From Siderastrea siderea (lineage: Eukaryota; Cnidaria; Anthozoa; Scleractinia; Rhizangiidae), in the NCBI GenBank assembly GCA_964030785.1, contig OZ034974.1, positions 46,503,503 through 46,567,502 on the forward strand: a stretch of 64,000 nucleotides of DNA, written 5' to 3'. Of this stretch, positions 10,602 to 22,283 are shown piece after piece. Numbering within the stretch: position 1 is the stretch's first letter; each line of letters begins with the position of its first letter. The position numbers and the translations under genes were made by a program. Under the pieces are notes generated by a model. That model worked only from the letters and a program-made list of their open reading frames with translations, was not told where the DNA came from and did not search any database.

Positions 10602-11885
10602 AATTTCTCCCCTCGATAAGCTAAATGTGTCGTCAGCGTCGTGTCTCTATTCGAGTAGTATTCTGTTTCCCGTGGTTGTTCTCGTAGACAAGGTACTTTT
10701 TGCAATTGCGAGATATGATAACAATTACATATAAATAGTTGGCAAATCTCTTCATCAGGTAACTCGATGCAAGGACCACTTGGACAAACAGTAGCGAGGT
10801 GAAGCTGGATCTTGGTGTAGATCAGGATCAGCAATGTTGAATAAAACAAAAAACCAATTGCAAGGCTGATTGGACAGCTAAGAAGGGTAATAATTTGATT
10901 GCTTGTTGTCAGACACTTCGCTGTAATTCAACATGATAACGCGTCGTTCCGGTGACGTCACGCCAGCTGTTACGCTGCTTTACCACGTACCTTGACGGAG
11001 AGGTACTCCGGATTTCAAGAGACGTGGAGGTGCGAAGGATCTTTTGGGTTTGAAATTCACGATGTTGGGATTTTTTGGGTTAGAAAATTTTGGCAACTAT
11101 TTTTTTGGGTAGTTTGTAAGAAAGACTACTAGATCTGGGAAAGTTTATTGCGATAGTGTGATAAATAAACAAAAACAACTCGGCTATTCAAAAAGTACTC
11201 AGCTGTTCTGCGTTTAATATTGTCAGTTAATCCCTCCTGGGTACTTGTAAGGCTTCAAAATTCAGTATGGGATTTTTTTGGTTTCATTTTGGTCCAAAGA
11301 TTTTTTTTTGGGGGGGGGGGGAGGGTGGGTTAACTTATTTCCCCCAGTTTGCACCTCCCCGTCACTTGAAATCCAGAGTACCTCCCCTGGGGCTGTAGGT
11401 GCAATTCAATTGCACTCGCAAATGCTCCTTGAAGGTATGATATTAATATGCCAATTTTCACTTCCAAGGTAATCTTTAGGAGAACTTTTCTTGGTGCCTT
11501 TATTGTTACTGAGCCGTTTTTCGGATGCTTACATTCTTGCAAATTTGAGAGCCAGGGTTAGTGATGTATGCACCTCGTACATGGAAGTTATTAGAAGCAG
11601 GAATAAATCCCAGTTTCAAGTATACGCCGGGTTACAAAGTTTAAGGGGGTGTTTAATCGAGAATATTTTGTAAGGTTTCCGAAGCTATGACTTGCATCAT
11701 TCCCAGACTCTCCCCTTATTCTCTTTGTCATGACGTGTTTGAAGATCGTTTCAGTCTCCCACCGTTTTGTGTTATTTTTATGCGAAGGGCCTGAGGCCAC
11801 TGGTGACGATATTACTATCAGTATATTACCATCCGGTGAACTTGTATTACATTACTTAGTTACCTAGTAAATATTTTTTGAACAG
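10602..11885. other. Copy-B-specific stretch before the collagen exon
   Basis: About 1.2 kb has no counterpart in copy A between 'ctcgataagct' and 'cctagaaaat'. It holds a G-rich tract near 11310 and degenerate 'ttttttgggt' words around 11045-11110. I see no domain. Confidence 0.4.
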
Positions 11886-12606
11886 ATACCTCAAAAACCT
11901 TTCAGACAATTTCAAACCATCGCCACCGAGAGAGACGTAATGCTATCCCAACATCAACTACAGTGTCATTACAGCAAATCCGGCAAGAAATCGACAAGAC
12001 GTTGACACAAGCATGCACCAACACAGACAAACTTTGCCAAACAGGTCCAAAGGGACCCCCCGGAGATCCTGGTGCTCCTGGATACCCAGGATACAAGGGA
12101 GAAAAAGGAGCCCCAGGGAAACCTGGCCCTCAAGGACCTTTAGGTCGTACAGGAATGCATGGTGCAAGAGGAAAACAAGGACCTTAGGGGTCACAGGGAG
12201 TCAAGGGCGAAAAAGGTGTCAAAGGTCCCATTGGTTCTCCAGGGAACAAAGGAGATGTTGGATCAATGGGAAAACCAGGACATAAAGGATCAACTGGCTT
12301 GAAAGGGAGCAAAGGAAACCGGGGCTCTATTGGCATTCAGGGTCCAAAAGGAGAATGTGTTGTTTCACCAAAAATTATTTTATTTCCAGAGTCCTTGGAT
12401 GTCAACATTTCACTGTTGGGTTCAAGGTGGCACTTTTAAGAAGATAACTTGGAGTAAGCTTGGTGGTACCTTATTCAATAATACTTGTACACAAGGTGCT
12501 GTTCTACATATCAGAAATGTAAATAGCGCGCATGCTGGTTCGTACATGTGCACTGCATACACCAGTTATGGAATTTTAAAGGCTTTCAGCAGCTTGGCCA
12601 TAAAAG
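11886..12606 (+). pseudogene. Collagen-like plus Ig exon, copy B (stop and frameshift)
   Basis: It has the same exon limits and domains as 1047-1786. It stays in frame through the C run (six C) but has TAG at 12185 where copy A has AAG (Lys in GPKGSQG). It has also lost 17 bases around 12400, just before the first Ig cysteine, so the Ig domain continues in another frame. The length is 721 against an expected symmetric 738. Both lesions lie in conserved coding sequence, so this copy cannot make the protein as it stands. Confidence 0.85.
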
Positions 12607-14033
12607 GTAAAATCCCGTATTTTTTTCCGCACTTAAAAATGTAAAGCAATCATTTGTGTTACTCTGGTCTGTTCTTTCATTTCTCGACTGATTACTTTTC
12701 CATCCTACTTGCTAGTAAAAAAGAAAAAATCAAACAAAATTAAAATTTGTTGCCTGAAAGCCGTTTATAATCAGCCATTTTGGGCAGAGATAGTGAACAT
12801 ATCACGCTTCACGGCTATTGTATGTTGGCCCCACAAAATGATGTAATCACAATAATGCCAAGTGCAATACATTTTTGCCTCTGGTCGCTTCCGTATTACT
12901 TTACTTTTATTAAGACGGGCCTATAGGGCACCTAGCAATGCAGAAAAAAAGGAATCTCGTCGTAGTAGGTTGTTCGAGGTTGCTGGACGATTGTTTGGTG
13001 TGTTAATGATGTATGGGAGTACGGGTGGGGACGGCAGAGGGCTAATATTTTGACGGTGCGCATGGTTTTCTTGGGGACAAGGCTAGGTTAACTGCAATGC
13101 CTGCACCACGTTTATTTGGAAGAATTCGCAAAATGCTGGCGTGACCGATTTTTGTACACAACCATAATAAAGAGGTTTTGGGACATTATACGGATCAAAA
13201 AAAGGTCATTTAAAAAGTAAAAACAAACGGGAAAGCTCTGGAAGACTCGATTCAAATAAACTGGACATTGACGGGCTCAAAACTGCTCAAAGGAAGGATT
13301 TAATTGTTCGACCAGGACAGAATACAATATTCTCCTCAAAGAGAATGCCTGAATTTATTTATGTATTTATTTATACACGGAAAATATCTAAATGCTTATC
13401 TGAATGTCGGCAACTGAAAAAAGACATCCTGAGGCTTTGAAGACCTTTAAAAATTACGAAACAAATTCCTGGAGTAAACTACAAGCATAATTTATAGTGA
13501 ATTTATTTGGTTTTGAAAACTCAGACAAATTATTTCAATCCACGCATTAAAAAACTAGTTAGCTCATATAAAGAGGAAACGTACAAAACGCTAGAATCGA
13601 CACTGGGTTAATTTTGTCGCACCAAAATATTTAGTAAAGAAAAACTTTTAACTCTAGGGGTCAACTTTCGACAAGTTGTCACGTAAATATACAAGTAACG
13701 CAACTTTATAAAACGCCTGGCATTTCTTGTTGTATTGTAAAAAACTGAAAGTGTGAGGGCTGTAGGAGAATTCAGGCGTTTAATTCTGGCACCTACGGTT
13801 TGGTTTGAAGTTCTTGCGGATTTTCATTTTTCCAATATGTATTTTTTGCAATTTCGAAAACAGAACTGAAAAATGTTAAAAATTTCTTTAGCTCATCAAA
13901 CTATAGTGGTTCACAAATTTACTCCAGTTTGTAGGGGCCCGTCTTTGATAAACCAGAGGTTTCCTTGGTTTACAAGAATCCTGCCTAAAAATTACACACT
14001 GCTGCACTTCAACACATGGTTATGTATTTCCAG
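12607..14033 (+). other. Intron of copy B
   Basis: It aligns along its length with the copy A intron minus the 2541-3522 segment. No exon is seen. Confidence 0.5.
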
Positions 14034-14219
14034 GTTTTCCCATTGACGGTGGATACTCGCAGTGGAGTGCCTGGTCTCTCTGTAGCCGGACATGCGCAGG
14101 AGGAACTCAAGAACGCTCTCGTTCGTGCACCAGTCCCAGACCCCAAAACGGAGGAAAAGACTGCAACAGATTGGGATCAGCTATAGAATCAAGGACATGT
14201 AACAAGCAAAGATATCCAG
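14034..14219 (+). CDS. TSP1 domain exon, copy B (first)
   Basis: A 186-base phase 1-1 exon, open throughout, encoding GGYSQWSAWSLC, SRTCAGG, RSCTSP, NGGKDC and RTCNKQRY. It retains the RSC cysteine lost in copy A but has Tyr in place of the last cysteine (TGT to TAT). Each copy thus lacks a different cysteine of the same domain. Confidence 0.75.
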
Positions 14220-14320
14220 GTATTGATCTCGTATTGGCTTTGTTCTCACTTGTCCTTGCATAGGGTTTCATAATATAGTCTTCCGAGTATTATTATAACA
14301 TCGTTTTTAATTTATTTCAG

Positions 14321-14400
14321 CTTGCACTAAATAGACTAAAAGGCAGGCTGACAGTGGGCAAGATTTCCGCACAGCCCCATACTTCATTATGAATATAGTT
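14321..14400 (+). pseudogene. ShKT exon remnant, copy B
   Basis: The acceptor and the start of an ShKT exon are followed by a TAG after three codons and loss of the cysteine pattern. It is the counterpart of 4515. Confidence 0.6.
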
Positions 14401-14707
14401 CTTTGTTTATATGCATATAGTTCTTTCTTTGTTTTTTGTTTGGCATTGTGTAATTACTCCTTTTGTGAGGAAACTCTCTGCACTGTAAATCAATTTTCAT
14501 TGTCATTTGAATGTCGATTGAATGCACTAATTATATATATATATATAATCCCATTTAGACTAATTGTATAAACTTCGACTTCTTTGAGATTTTGGAGAAA
14601 CATAAACTAAGACTGATGTTTGTTGCAAAAGTTGCAGCCTGGGACTAGACTCCAACTGTTTCAGCTTTGCTGAAATTGCTAATACACGGGCGGCGAGGCC
14701 TCGACAT

Positions 14708-14848
14708 ATGTGCCAGCCACATGCTCAGGGGGAACTCAGGAGCGATCCCGTTCATGTACCAGTCCCAGTCCACAAAACGGAGGAAGTAACTGCAGTACAC
14801 TTGGGCGAGCAAGAGAATCAAGGACATGTAGTACGCAAAGATGTCCAG
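14708..14848 (+). pseudogene. 5'-truncated TSP1 exon, copy B
   Basis: It has the TSP1 part from ATCSGGTQ to RCPG with the usual donor, but no acceptor and no W-x-x-W strand. The left side is the intron segment that lies at 5510 in copy A. The exon side matches about 6413 in copy A. A deletion between the two, at a shared 'ccag(c/a)ca', explains it. Confidence 0.7.
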
Positions 14849-15124
14849 GTATTGATTTTGCAAGAGATTTCTTAAAATGTTTCCAATCTAGGTAGAGCTC
14901 CGGTACTCAGTCAAATGTGAAAATTCTTATGTCGATATTTTACGTTAAATACATTAATAAAAGAAGACAACGTAATTTAACGAAAAAATTTCACAAACTC
15001 GAGCAGCTAGGACCTTCAAAACTGAGCTGCTATCGATTATAAAAATATCTAATTTCAAGTTCTTTCTCTGATCAGTAATCTTAGAGGATATTCAGCGATC
15101 ACATTGTGTTGAAATTCATTTCAG

Positions 15125-15232
15125 CTTGCACGAACGGTGTGCGCGATAGTTTGTGCCAGCGGTGGTTAAGACGCTGCTCAGTCAGTCAGTATATCAAAGA
15201 TCGGTGTAAGAAAACTTGTGGCATCTGTCAAG
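15125..15232 (+). CDS. ShKT domain exon, copy B (internal)
   Basis: An intact 108-base phase 1-1 exon with all six cysteines (ACTNGVRDSLC, a middle CSVSQY region, DRCKKTCGIC). It is one codon longer than its copy A partner at 6807. The domain itself is sound although the copy around it is broken. Confidence 0.75.
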
Positions 15233-15574
15233 GTTTGATTATTTAGCTGTCGTCAATCATTTTTGCTTCAAAGCCGTGACATTTGTTGAATGTGGCTCGC
15301 CACTTGACCAACGTATTGGACAAGTAGAAATAACGGCTTTTACTTTGTATTTCGGTTTAGCTTTCTAAAACGTTGCCTTAACTTAACTTATTTATTGACT
15401 GGTAACAACTTATTTACTCTTGCACTCGTGATTGGCATTCTACGTAAGTGTACCCGTGTGTCGGTATTGAGCATATAGTAATTCTAGCCAATACTGCGGC
15501 GATCAAGTTCATTCAGTTTGCAAGCATTTGCCATCTCTTCTCATACTGTTTGACTCGTGCAAATCCTTTCTCAG

Positions 15575-15650
15575 GTTTTCCCATCCCATCAGTTTGTATT
15601 GAACACTAAGTGATCATTTTACAATTTATTTCAGTTTGCATTGGTTCTAC
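15575..15650 (+). pseudogene. Remnants of a further TSP1 and ShKT exon pair
   Basis: 'tctcag|gttttcccatc' is the start of a TSP1 exon that breaks off after about 12 bases. Some 50 bases on, 'tttatttcag|tttgca' looks like the start of an ShKT exon that also decays. It suggests that one more TSP1-ShKT cassette once existed. Confidence 0.4.
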
Positions 15651-16339
15651 TTGTTTTCTATTTGTTTTGTTTAGTTTCTTAAGGACCGTGCCTCCTAATA
15701 CAAAAGGAATTTTATGCGCGAGGTGTGACTATGCAGGAAAAGCAAATCTTAGCAAGGGCTACTGGAATCCAAAAGGAAAATTGTGGGTAACCACGTATTT
15801 TTCAGAGAAAATTAAGCAACCATAATTCTAAAAAGCTTTAAAATACATAACAATGTGTGGTATTTTTTTACCAAATTTAAGCTCAATTATCTCTGAAAAA
15901 TGCGTGGTTAGCCCCAATTTCCAATTTTCCCCAACAGCTTTGCTTTGAGATCTGCTTTTTCCACATACCCATAAACCGCTCAAAACGACCTTTGTATTGG
16001 TAAGTACGGACCATCCCGAGCTGCGAAGAACGTATGCACAGCAACAAAAAAGGCACCCTCCTTAAAAATGGTTGTATTTGTTAAATCAAGTTTTCCTCTT
16101 GGCCAACGAGTATTACATGTAATCACGCCTGTTTTGTTGTATTTAGTCGGTTATTTTTTAAGTATACGTTCAGTATGACAGAAACAAGTTATTTCCTCTT
16201 GTGCAGTTGAGACTGTATCAGCATTCAACTTGTCGTGTTTCTAATCGACAATGCGATCAATTTACTTTAGTTTAAAGCAACCTTTCCTCTAACTCACACA
16301 TATGGGCTCCTGACTTCATCAAATCTTAATGTATTTCAG
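15651..16339 (+). other. Intron of copy B, no feature
   Basis: I see no recognisable element in this stretch. A short inverted similarity around 'ttcagagaaaatt' (15800) and 'aatt..ctctgaaaaatgcgtgg' (15890) may be a remnant of a small element. Confidence 0.3.
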
Positions 16340-16525
16340 GTTTTCCCATTGACGGTGGACACTCGCAGTGGAGCGCCCGGTCTCCCTGTACCCGGACATG
16401 CGCAGGAGGAACTCAGCAACGCTCTCGTTCATGCACCAGTTTCAGACCCCAAAACGGAGGAAGAGACTGCAGTAGACTTGGACGAGCTAGAGAATTGAGG
16501 ACATGTAACACCCAAAGATGTCCAG
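16340..16525 (+). CDS. TSP1 domain exon, copy B (last)
   Basis: A complete 186-base phase 1-1 exon with six cysteines (CTRTCAGG, RSCTSF, NGGRDC, RTCNTQRC). The second tryptophan of W-x-x-W is Arg (QWSARSPC). It is the full-length counterpart of the 51-base fragment at 7580 in copy A. The following intron is filled by the 4.9-kb element at 16571. Confidence 0.75.
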
Positions 16526-17149
16526 GTATTGATTTGGCGTTGGCTTTGTTCTATTTGTCCTTGCGCGGTGAGGTTTGTCCAATACACCCAAACTGAGTCG
16601 GACCGACTAACGCAGTGTACGGTCCGTCTTACCGGTAGTCAGGTCGTGAGAGACTTAAAAAAAAGGGCATGTGGGTCTTTTGGCAACTGACACCCAAACT
16701 GAGTCGGACCAACTGAGCCAGTGCACGGTCCGTCTTAAGGGGAAGTCAGTTCGCGAGAGATAATAATGACTTTATTACCGTGTCAAACAAGAATCTAGCA
16801 GAGGGGATTTCCCACTGCTAATAGAGGACACCTAACTTTCTAAAATACAATCTAAAAATACAAAACGAATTAGCATAGAGTTAACACTAGAATACCAAGA
16901 GTCAGAATTAAAAACTACTAATGATTACTCACACAACAAACATACAAAAACTCCATTTATAATTATAAAAAATTCTAAAATCTTGTAATTAAAATCGTAA
17001 TTAAAAAATAAAAAAAATTACGAATTGCAAAGGTAGCAGCCACTACATCCATCTAAAATGCTACTTAAATCAAGACTGCGTATCCGGGTCTTAAACTGCT
17101 GAAGACTGGGAGCCGATCTGTCCTTGCTTGGTATCTTGCTCCAAAAAGC

Positions 17150-18310
17150 AAGGCAGGTGGCCTTCAGAGAGGGTAGAAATGTCGGCGGACCGAGTCGATC
17201 GGACACGGGCCGTCCCGACCCGTCGAACAAAACGCGACCCGACAAAGAGGAAGTCAGTTCGCGAGACACTTTGAAAAATATGGCAGATTGGCTGCAGAGA
17301 GGGTAGAATTGTCGGCGGACCGAGTCGATCGGACACGGGCCGTCCTGACCCGTCGAACAAAACGCGACCCGACAAAACGGAAGTCAGTTCGCGAGACACT
17401 TAGAAAAATATGGCAGGTGGGCTTTAGAGAGGGTAGAAATGTCGGCGGATCGAGTCGATCGGACACGGACCGTCACGACCCGTCGAACAAAACGCGACCC
17501 GACAAACGGGAAGTCAGTTCGCGAGAGACTTAGAAAAAATGGCAGATGGGCTTCAGAGAGGATAGAAATGTCGGCGGACCGAGTCGATCGGACACCAGCC
17601 GTCACGACCCGTCTGAGTAAACGCGACCCGACCAAGGGGGAAGTCAGTTCGCAAGAGACTTAGAAAAATATGGCAGGTGGGCTTTAGAGAGGTTAGAAAT
17701 GTCGGCGGATCGAGTCGATCGGACACGGGCCGTCACCACCCGTCGAACAAAACGCGACTCGACAAAGGGGAAGTCAGTTCGCGAGAGACTTAGAAAAAAA
17801 TGGCAGATGGGCTTCAGAGAGGATAGAAATGTCGGCGGACCGAGTCGATCGGACACCAGCTGTCACGACCCGTCTGAGTAAACGCGACCCGACCAAGGGG
17901 GAAGTCAGTTCGCAAGAGACTTAGAAAAATATGGCAGGCGGGTTTCAGAGAGGATAGAAATGTCGGCGGACCGACTCGATCGGACAGGGGCCGTCACGAT
18001 CGGTCTAGCAAAACGCGATCCGACAAACTGGAAGTCAGTTCACGAGTCACTTCAAAATATGTGGCAGGTGGGTTTCAGAGAGGGTAGAAATGTCGGCGGA
18101 CCGACTCGATCGGACACGGGCCGTCACGACCCGTTTTGCAAATTGCGACCCGACTAACCGGAAGTCAGTTCACGAGAGACTTGGAAAAATACAAGTAGAG
18201 CGGTATGAGGGAGGATAGAAATGTCGGCGAACCGACTCGATCGCACACGGGTGGCACGACCCGTCTAGCAAAATGCCGCCCGTCTCATCGGAAGTCATCT
18301 CGCGCGAACC
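17150..18310. repeat. Satellite array, about 130-bp unit, nine copies
   Basis: The word 'gtcggcgg' (or a near variant) recurs at 17181, 17311, 17441, 17570, 17701, 17831, 17962, 18092 and 18223, a spacing of 129-131 bases. Each unit also has 'cgatcggacac' and 'gaagtcagttcgcgag'. Partial units occur at 16640-16760 and, inverted, at 21160-21400 near the right end. Confidence 0.85.
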
Positions 18311-18321
18311 AAACATCTCTA

Positions 18322-18935
18322 GACTAAGCTGATCTCTACAAGTGCGAACGTAAAAGCTGAGGACCTAAGGACTTAAACTTTCATTGAAAAAACCTCCAGC
18401 CCGCGTAAGTGCTACCGCCCCGGCGGATCTCTACATCCAATGAGGGCAATGAGGCTAACGGGTTTTTGGACTATTCAACAGCCATACATGTATACGATCA
18501 ACTAAAGAGAAGCGCTCGAAAAAACAGCCAAAACACTTATAAATTTAACTTTTTTAGTTAAAGCGTCTTCACTTTTTTGCATGAGAAGCGCTACAAAGAC
18601 GCTGTCAAATTGAATCAATGCTGAATTCTACACAAAAGACCATTCAAAAGACTCGGATAAGTTTGATACGACGAGGTGCGAGAAATTTTTCGCTTGAATG
18701 ACCTATTGTCCTCGCAGCACTTTTCACGCGGGAAAAAGCAAAGTTAAAGTTGTAATTGTTTTTCCCTCGCTTTGTAATGTGCTTGTGATTAGGAGCTCGT
18801 TAATGGCTGTTGGATAGTAAAAAAACCCTCTAGCCCTAGTAAACGTAGAGATGACTAACGCGGGGCGAAGAGGTTTTTCAATGAACGTTTTAAAGTCCTC
18901 AGCTTCAGCGTTCGCGCTTTTGGAGATCAACCAGT
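18322..18935. repeat. Inverted repeat inside the element
   Basis: The left arm around 18325-18415 (gatctctac...gctgagga...cattgaaaaa) is complementary to 18820-18930, with scattered mismatches. It lies between the satellite array and the nested element at 19152. Confidence 0.55.
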
Positions 18936-19151
18936 TTTATGGACGTTTAGGAGGAGCAGACTGTGATCACCGTTTATTTGATTTTAACAAAACGCCCTTA
19001 TGGTAACACGCCTCTGATTGTATGATTCTTCTGGTTTTTCCGATTCTCCTATTCTACGACGGTACCTGCAATTATCCGATTTTAACAAAACGGCGTTCTG
19101 TTAACGAGTCTCCGATTGCACGATTCTTAGTCGTATGAAACTAGTAGTAGT

Positions 19152-20022
19152 AATGCATCAGTCAATTCCAGCTGCGCCCATGCCCCCCCCCCCCCGGGCT
19201 AATCCCCGGGCATTAGCATTTTTTTCCTCTCGGATGGCAAATTCCCAGGGGTGGGGACACTTTAGCTGCCAAATGTCCCGCGGTGTGGACGAGGGAAGAG
19301 GGCAAATGCCCCGCCCCCCGGGATCGTACATCCCCAATCAACACTGCAGCAGTTTTCATTCATTGCACAATAATACCACTTTCAGCATTTTTATGTGTGA
19401 TTTTTCATTTCTGTAGGCCTACCTCTCCGTCTTCTATTGTTTGTAACGGCACTATCCGATGTTAATAAAGTTGGTATAAATGCCAAGTGATGATATTTTA
19501 ATACTTCACAGACAACAATACTACATGATAGTTTGTTTTAAACAGTTCGCTAGTAAACAAAAATCTTGACATTATAAAAGTCTGTTGTAACGTATAAAAC
19601 GACGATCTCTATACACATGTTTAGAATTTAAGAATCATCGCGACTAAATTTTTTTTAAATCCTTAAGAAGAATGCGTACGTCGAATCACGTTGATCGTTC
19701 CCGATCTCGCTACATTAAGTGATAATTGTGCCTTGATAAGCAATGAAGAAATGCATAAAATCGAGAAAACCTCCACAAGTTTGTCCAGTCCTTGGCAGAC
19801 GATCCAATCTACGACGAACTGCTGGTCCTTTGCGATAAAATCCTTCATGTTTGGATTTCGAGTCGGAAACCACATGTGTCAAAAGCCCAGGGGTAGGCAA
19901 ATGCCCGACCCCCGGGCCGTGCCAACTTTGCTAATGCCCGCACCCCGGGACTGACAAGGCACGCAAATGCCCCGCAGTTGCCCGGGGGGGGATGGGTGCA
20001 GCTGGAATTGACTGATGCATAA
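19152..20022. mobile_element. Nested 870-bp inverted-repeat element
   Basis: The ends are complementary: 'tgcatcagtcaattccagct' at left and 'agctggaattgactgatgca' at right, followed inward by C- and G-runs. Interior words such as 'caaatgcccc' and 'ccccggg' repeat. No coding domain. The target duplication is unclear because the ends are palindromic (TGCA). Confidence 0.6.
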
Positions 20023-20639
20023 TTCGTTTATTGAAAAACGCACTTCGCAGTTTAAACGACTAGATTAAGTGCCTGTTACAAGAATAGTAATCTATATAAT
20101 CTGTCTCAATATAAAATATCAAAAAAATAGTAATTGTCCGATTTTAGCAAAACGACCTTATGGTAACAAGTCTGCGATTGTACGATTCATCCGATTTTTC
20201 CGATTGCGCGAATCTAATACAGAACTGCAGTTTGCATTTTTACGTCTTCTTGTTAGACCCCAATTGTCTGATTGTTGCAACTGTCCGATTTTCACCTTTC
20301 TCGCATGGCGCGCTTAAAGAACGGGAAATATCAGGCCGTCTTCTTTCATTGCACACGCTTAACGAATATCTTCTGAGCAGTTGAGTTATTATTATGCAAA
20401 TTTCGACGACTTTAGGAGCAGTCTTTGAAGTGCACCGGGTATTGTGAATTCCCCCCTTGCGATTTTCATCCCCGGTTCACGTTCAAGAACAAAGCATTCA
20501 TGCATTTATCTTTTCTTTGTTCGCTTTCGAATGTTCATTTGCGTTTCCCACTTCGGCTCGTATGTTTTCAGTTCTAAAGAGGGAAATTGATAAACTGATA
20601 CGTTGCGATTTTTATTCCCGGCTCACGTTTAAAAGATGA

Positions 20640-21130
20640 AGCAAAAGGGGCATGTTCATTTGCGTTTTCCGCTTCGGTTCGCGTGTTTTCCCTTAAAAAG
20701 TAAAAATTCTAGTCGGTGTGTTACGATTTTCATTCGCGCCTTACGTTTAAACAATCGAAATAATATCGTCTTTATTGCTCGTCTGACGCTTAGAACGAGG
20801 TATACATGCACGTGCAGGTTTGTTTTTCGTCTGCTTGCGTTTGAATATGCGTCTCCATTGCTCGTCTGAGGCTTATAACGCGGTATACATGAACACGTAG
20901 TTTTGTTTTTCGTTACAAGCGTCTCCACTGCTTGTCTGACACTTAGAACGAGGTATACATACGAGTGTAGGTTTGTTTTTCGTCTGCTTGCGTTTGAATA
21001 TGCGTCGCCATTGATCGTCTGACGCTTAGAACGAGGTATACATACATGCATAGTTTTGTCCGTCCTCTGTTTATATTGATAAGCGTGTCGATTACTCGTC
21101 TGACGCTTAGAACGAGGTATACAGGTATGT
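20640..21130. repeat. Minisatellite, about 80-bp unit
   Basis: 'cgtctgacgcttagaacgag' followed by 'gtatacat' recurs with changes near 20780, 20857, 20933, 21016 and 21098. It is part of the interior of the 4.9-kb element. Confidence 0.65.
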
Positions 21131-21515
21131 CATTTGGTTGCCATTTTCCTCCTTTGCGTCGTGATAAGCTTTTGTTCGCGAACTGACTTCCGGTGAATCG
21201 GGTGGAGTTTTGCTATGATGGGTCGTGACGGTCCGTCTCGGACCGTGACGGTTCGCCAACATTGGTACCCTGGGCCTCCTTTACTAACTTCCGGTCCACC
21301 TCGTTCCCAGGGTCTCTCTTCTTCCCATACCTCCGCTAGAATTCTACTTCCAGTAAGGCGTAGTAAGTTCGCGACCTGACTTCTGATGAGTCCGGTCGTC
21401 TGTGTTTACAGTCGGTCCGATTCAGTTCGGGTGTATTGGACATGAGTGTGCGCGGTGTGGTTTCAAGATATGGTTTTGGAGTATTTCAATAACATCTAAT
21501 TTAAATTTATTTCAG

Positions 21516-21624
21516 CTTGCACTAATAGGGTGGCTGACAGTGCGTGCCAGCAGTGGTACCTCGATGGATACTGTTCCAGTCCAGGTGTGGTCAACTGTGC
21601 AAAAAGACATGTGGTTCTTGCTAA
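21516..21624 (+). pseudogene. Terminal ShKT exon, copy B (frameshifted)
   Basis: It matches 7731-7840 but is one base shorter: 'gtgtgagccaactg' in copy A is 'gtgtggtcaactg' here (about 21584). The last three cysteines and the stop fall out of frame, and translation runs past the usual end. The 3' flank still aligns with copy A. Confidence 0.75.
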
Positions 21625-21806
21625 GTGCAACCGGGGCGGGAATCACTGGTGTAACTGACACAAACACCGTGCATCTGGGCGCGAGTACATGGCGCGAGAA
21701 CATGATTCGGAAGTAAATGTATAATGGAAATGTCTTATTTGTAGTAGTTAAGCTGTCCTAACTAGTTAACAGCTGTTTTTCTCAGAAAATTGGAAACATT
21801 TTTATA

Positions 21807-21812
21807 AATAAA
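21807..21812 (+). terminator. Poly(A) signal, copy B
   Basis: AATAAA lies about 185 bases after the old stop, in the 3' flank shared with copy A, where the hexamer reads AATAAC. Confidence 0.4.
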
Positions 21813-22283
21813 GTAACTTTGTTTAAACTTGCAACTGGCAGCACAGGGGTCCCAAGCTACTGATGTGGTCATCTTGGTTGAGTGCAAGCGTTAATTATAA
21901 GGTTTTATATGGGAACTTACATGTAACAGATGTATTCAGAAGTTTAAAATAAAGGCAAAAATAAATTAAAACTGACCTTTGCTTCGTTATTTTTATCAGT
22001 AGACTACTACTACTACTAGTGCGTGGTTTATTTGGTATTTGGCCGTTTCAGAGTGGTTTACTTTCGCAGTTCTCCTTATTCATGTTAAAACAATACGTTA
22101 CCTTCAATGACTTTTATTCATTATTGACTACTACAATATGACGCAAACATTTCCCGCGGAATCTGTTGGACAGACAGTCGGGTATAAAACGTAACACACG
22201 TCGAAATGGAAACTTGGCAAATATTCAGTGAATAACACAGAAACTGTACAAATTTTGAAAAGGAAAAAGATCAACGGGAAATT

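Larger units (their letters stand above)
16571..21448. mobile_element. 4.9-kb element with 33-bp TIRs and internal satellite
   Basis: The terminal inverted repeats at 16576-16608 and 21410-21442 (TGTCCAATACACCC...GACCGACT) differ at 2 of 33 positions. The 9-mer TGCGCGGTG stands at both borders (16562-16570 and 21449-21457), as a target duplication would, with a few unmatched bases next to each repeat. The comparable intron of copy A (7631-7730) lacks the whole block. No transposase is seen. The interior holds a 130-bp satellite, hairpins and a nested inverted-repeat element. A 9-bp duplication with a tandem-repeat interior resembles non-autonomous Mutator-like elements, but the class is inferred. 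Confidence 0.7.
9720..21990 (+). repeat. Tandem duplication, copy B (matrix-protein gene)
   Basis: This is the second copy of the block at 430-8140, in the same orientation. It is longer because it carries insertions at 10292-11860, in the 15240-16330 stretch, and at 16571-21448. It is shorter between the counterparts of 5510 and 6410. Confidence 0.85.

Noticed and set aside
17018..18157. Repeated Arg/Ser-rich proteins around 17000-18200 on both strands
   Set aside because: They are translations of the 130-bp satellite in several frames.
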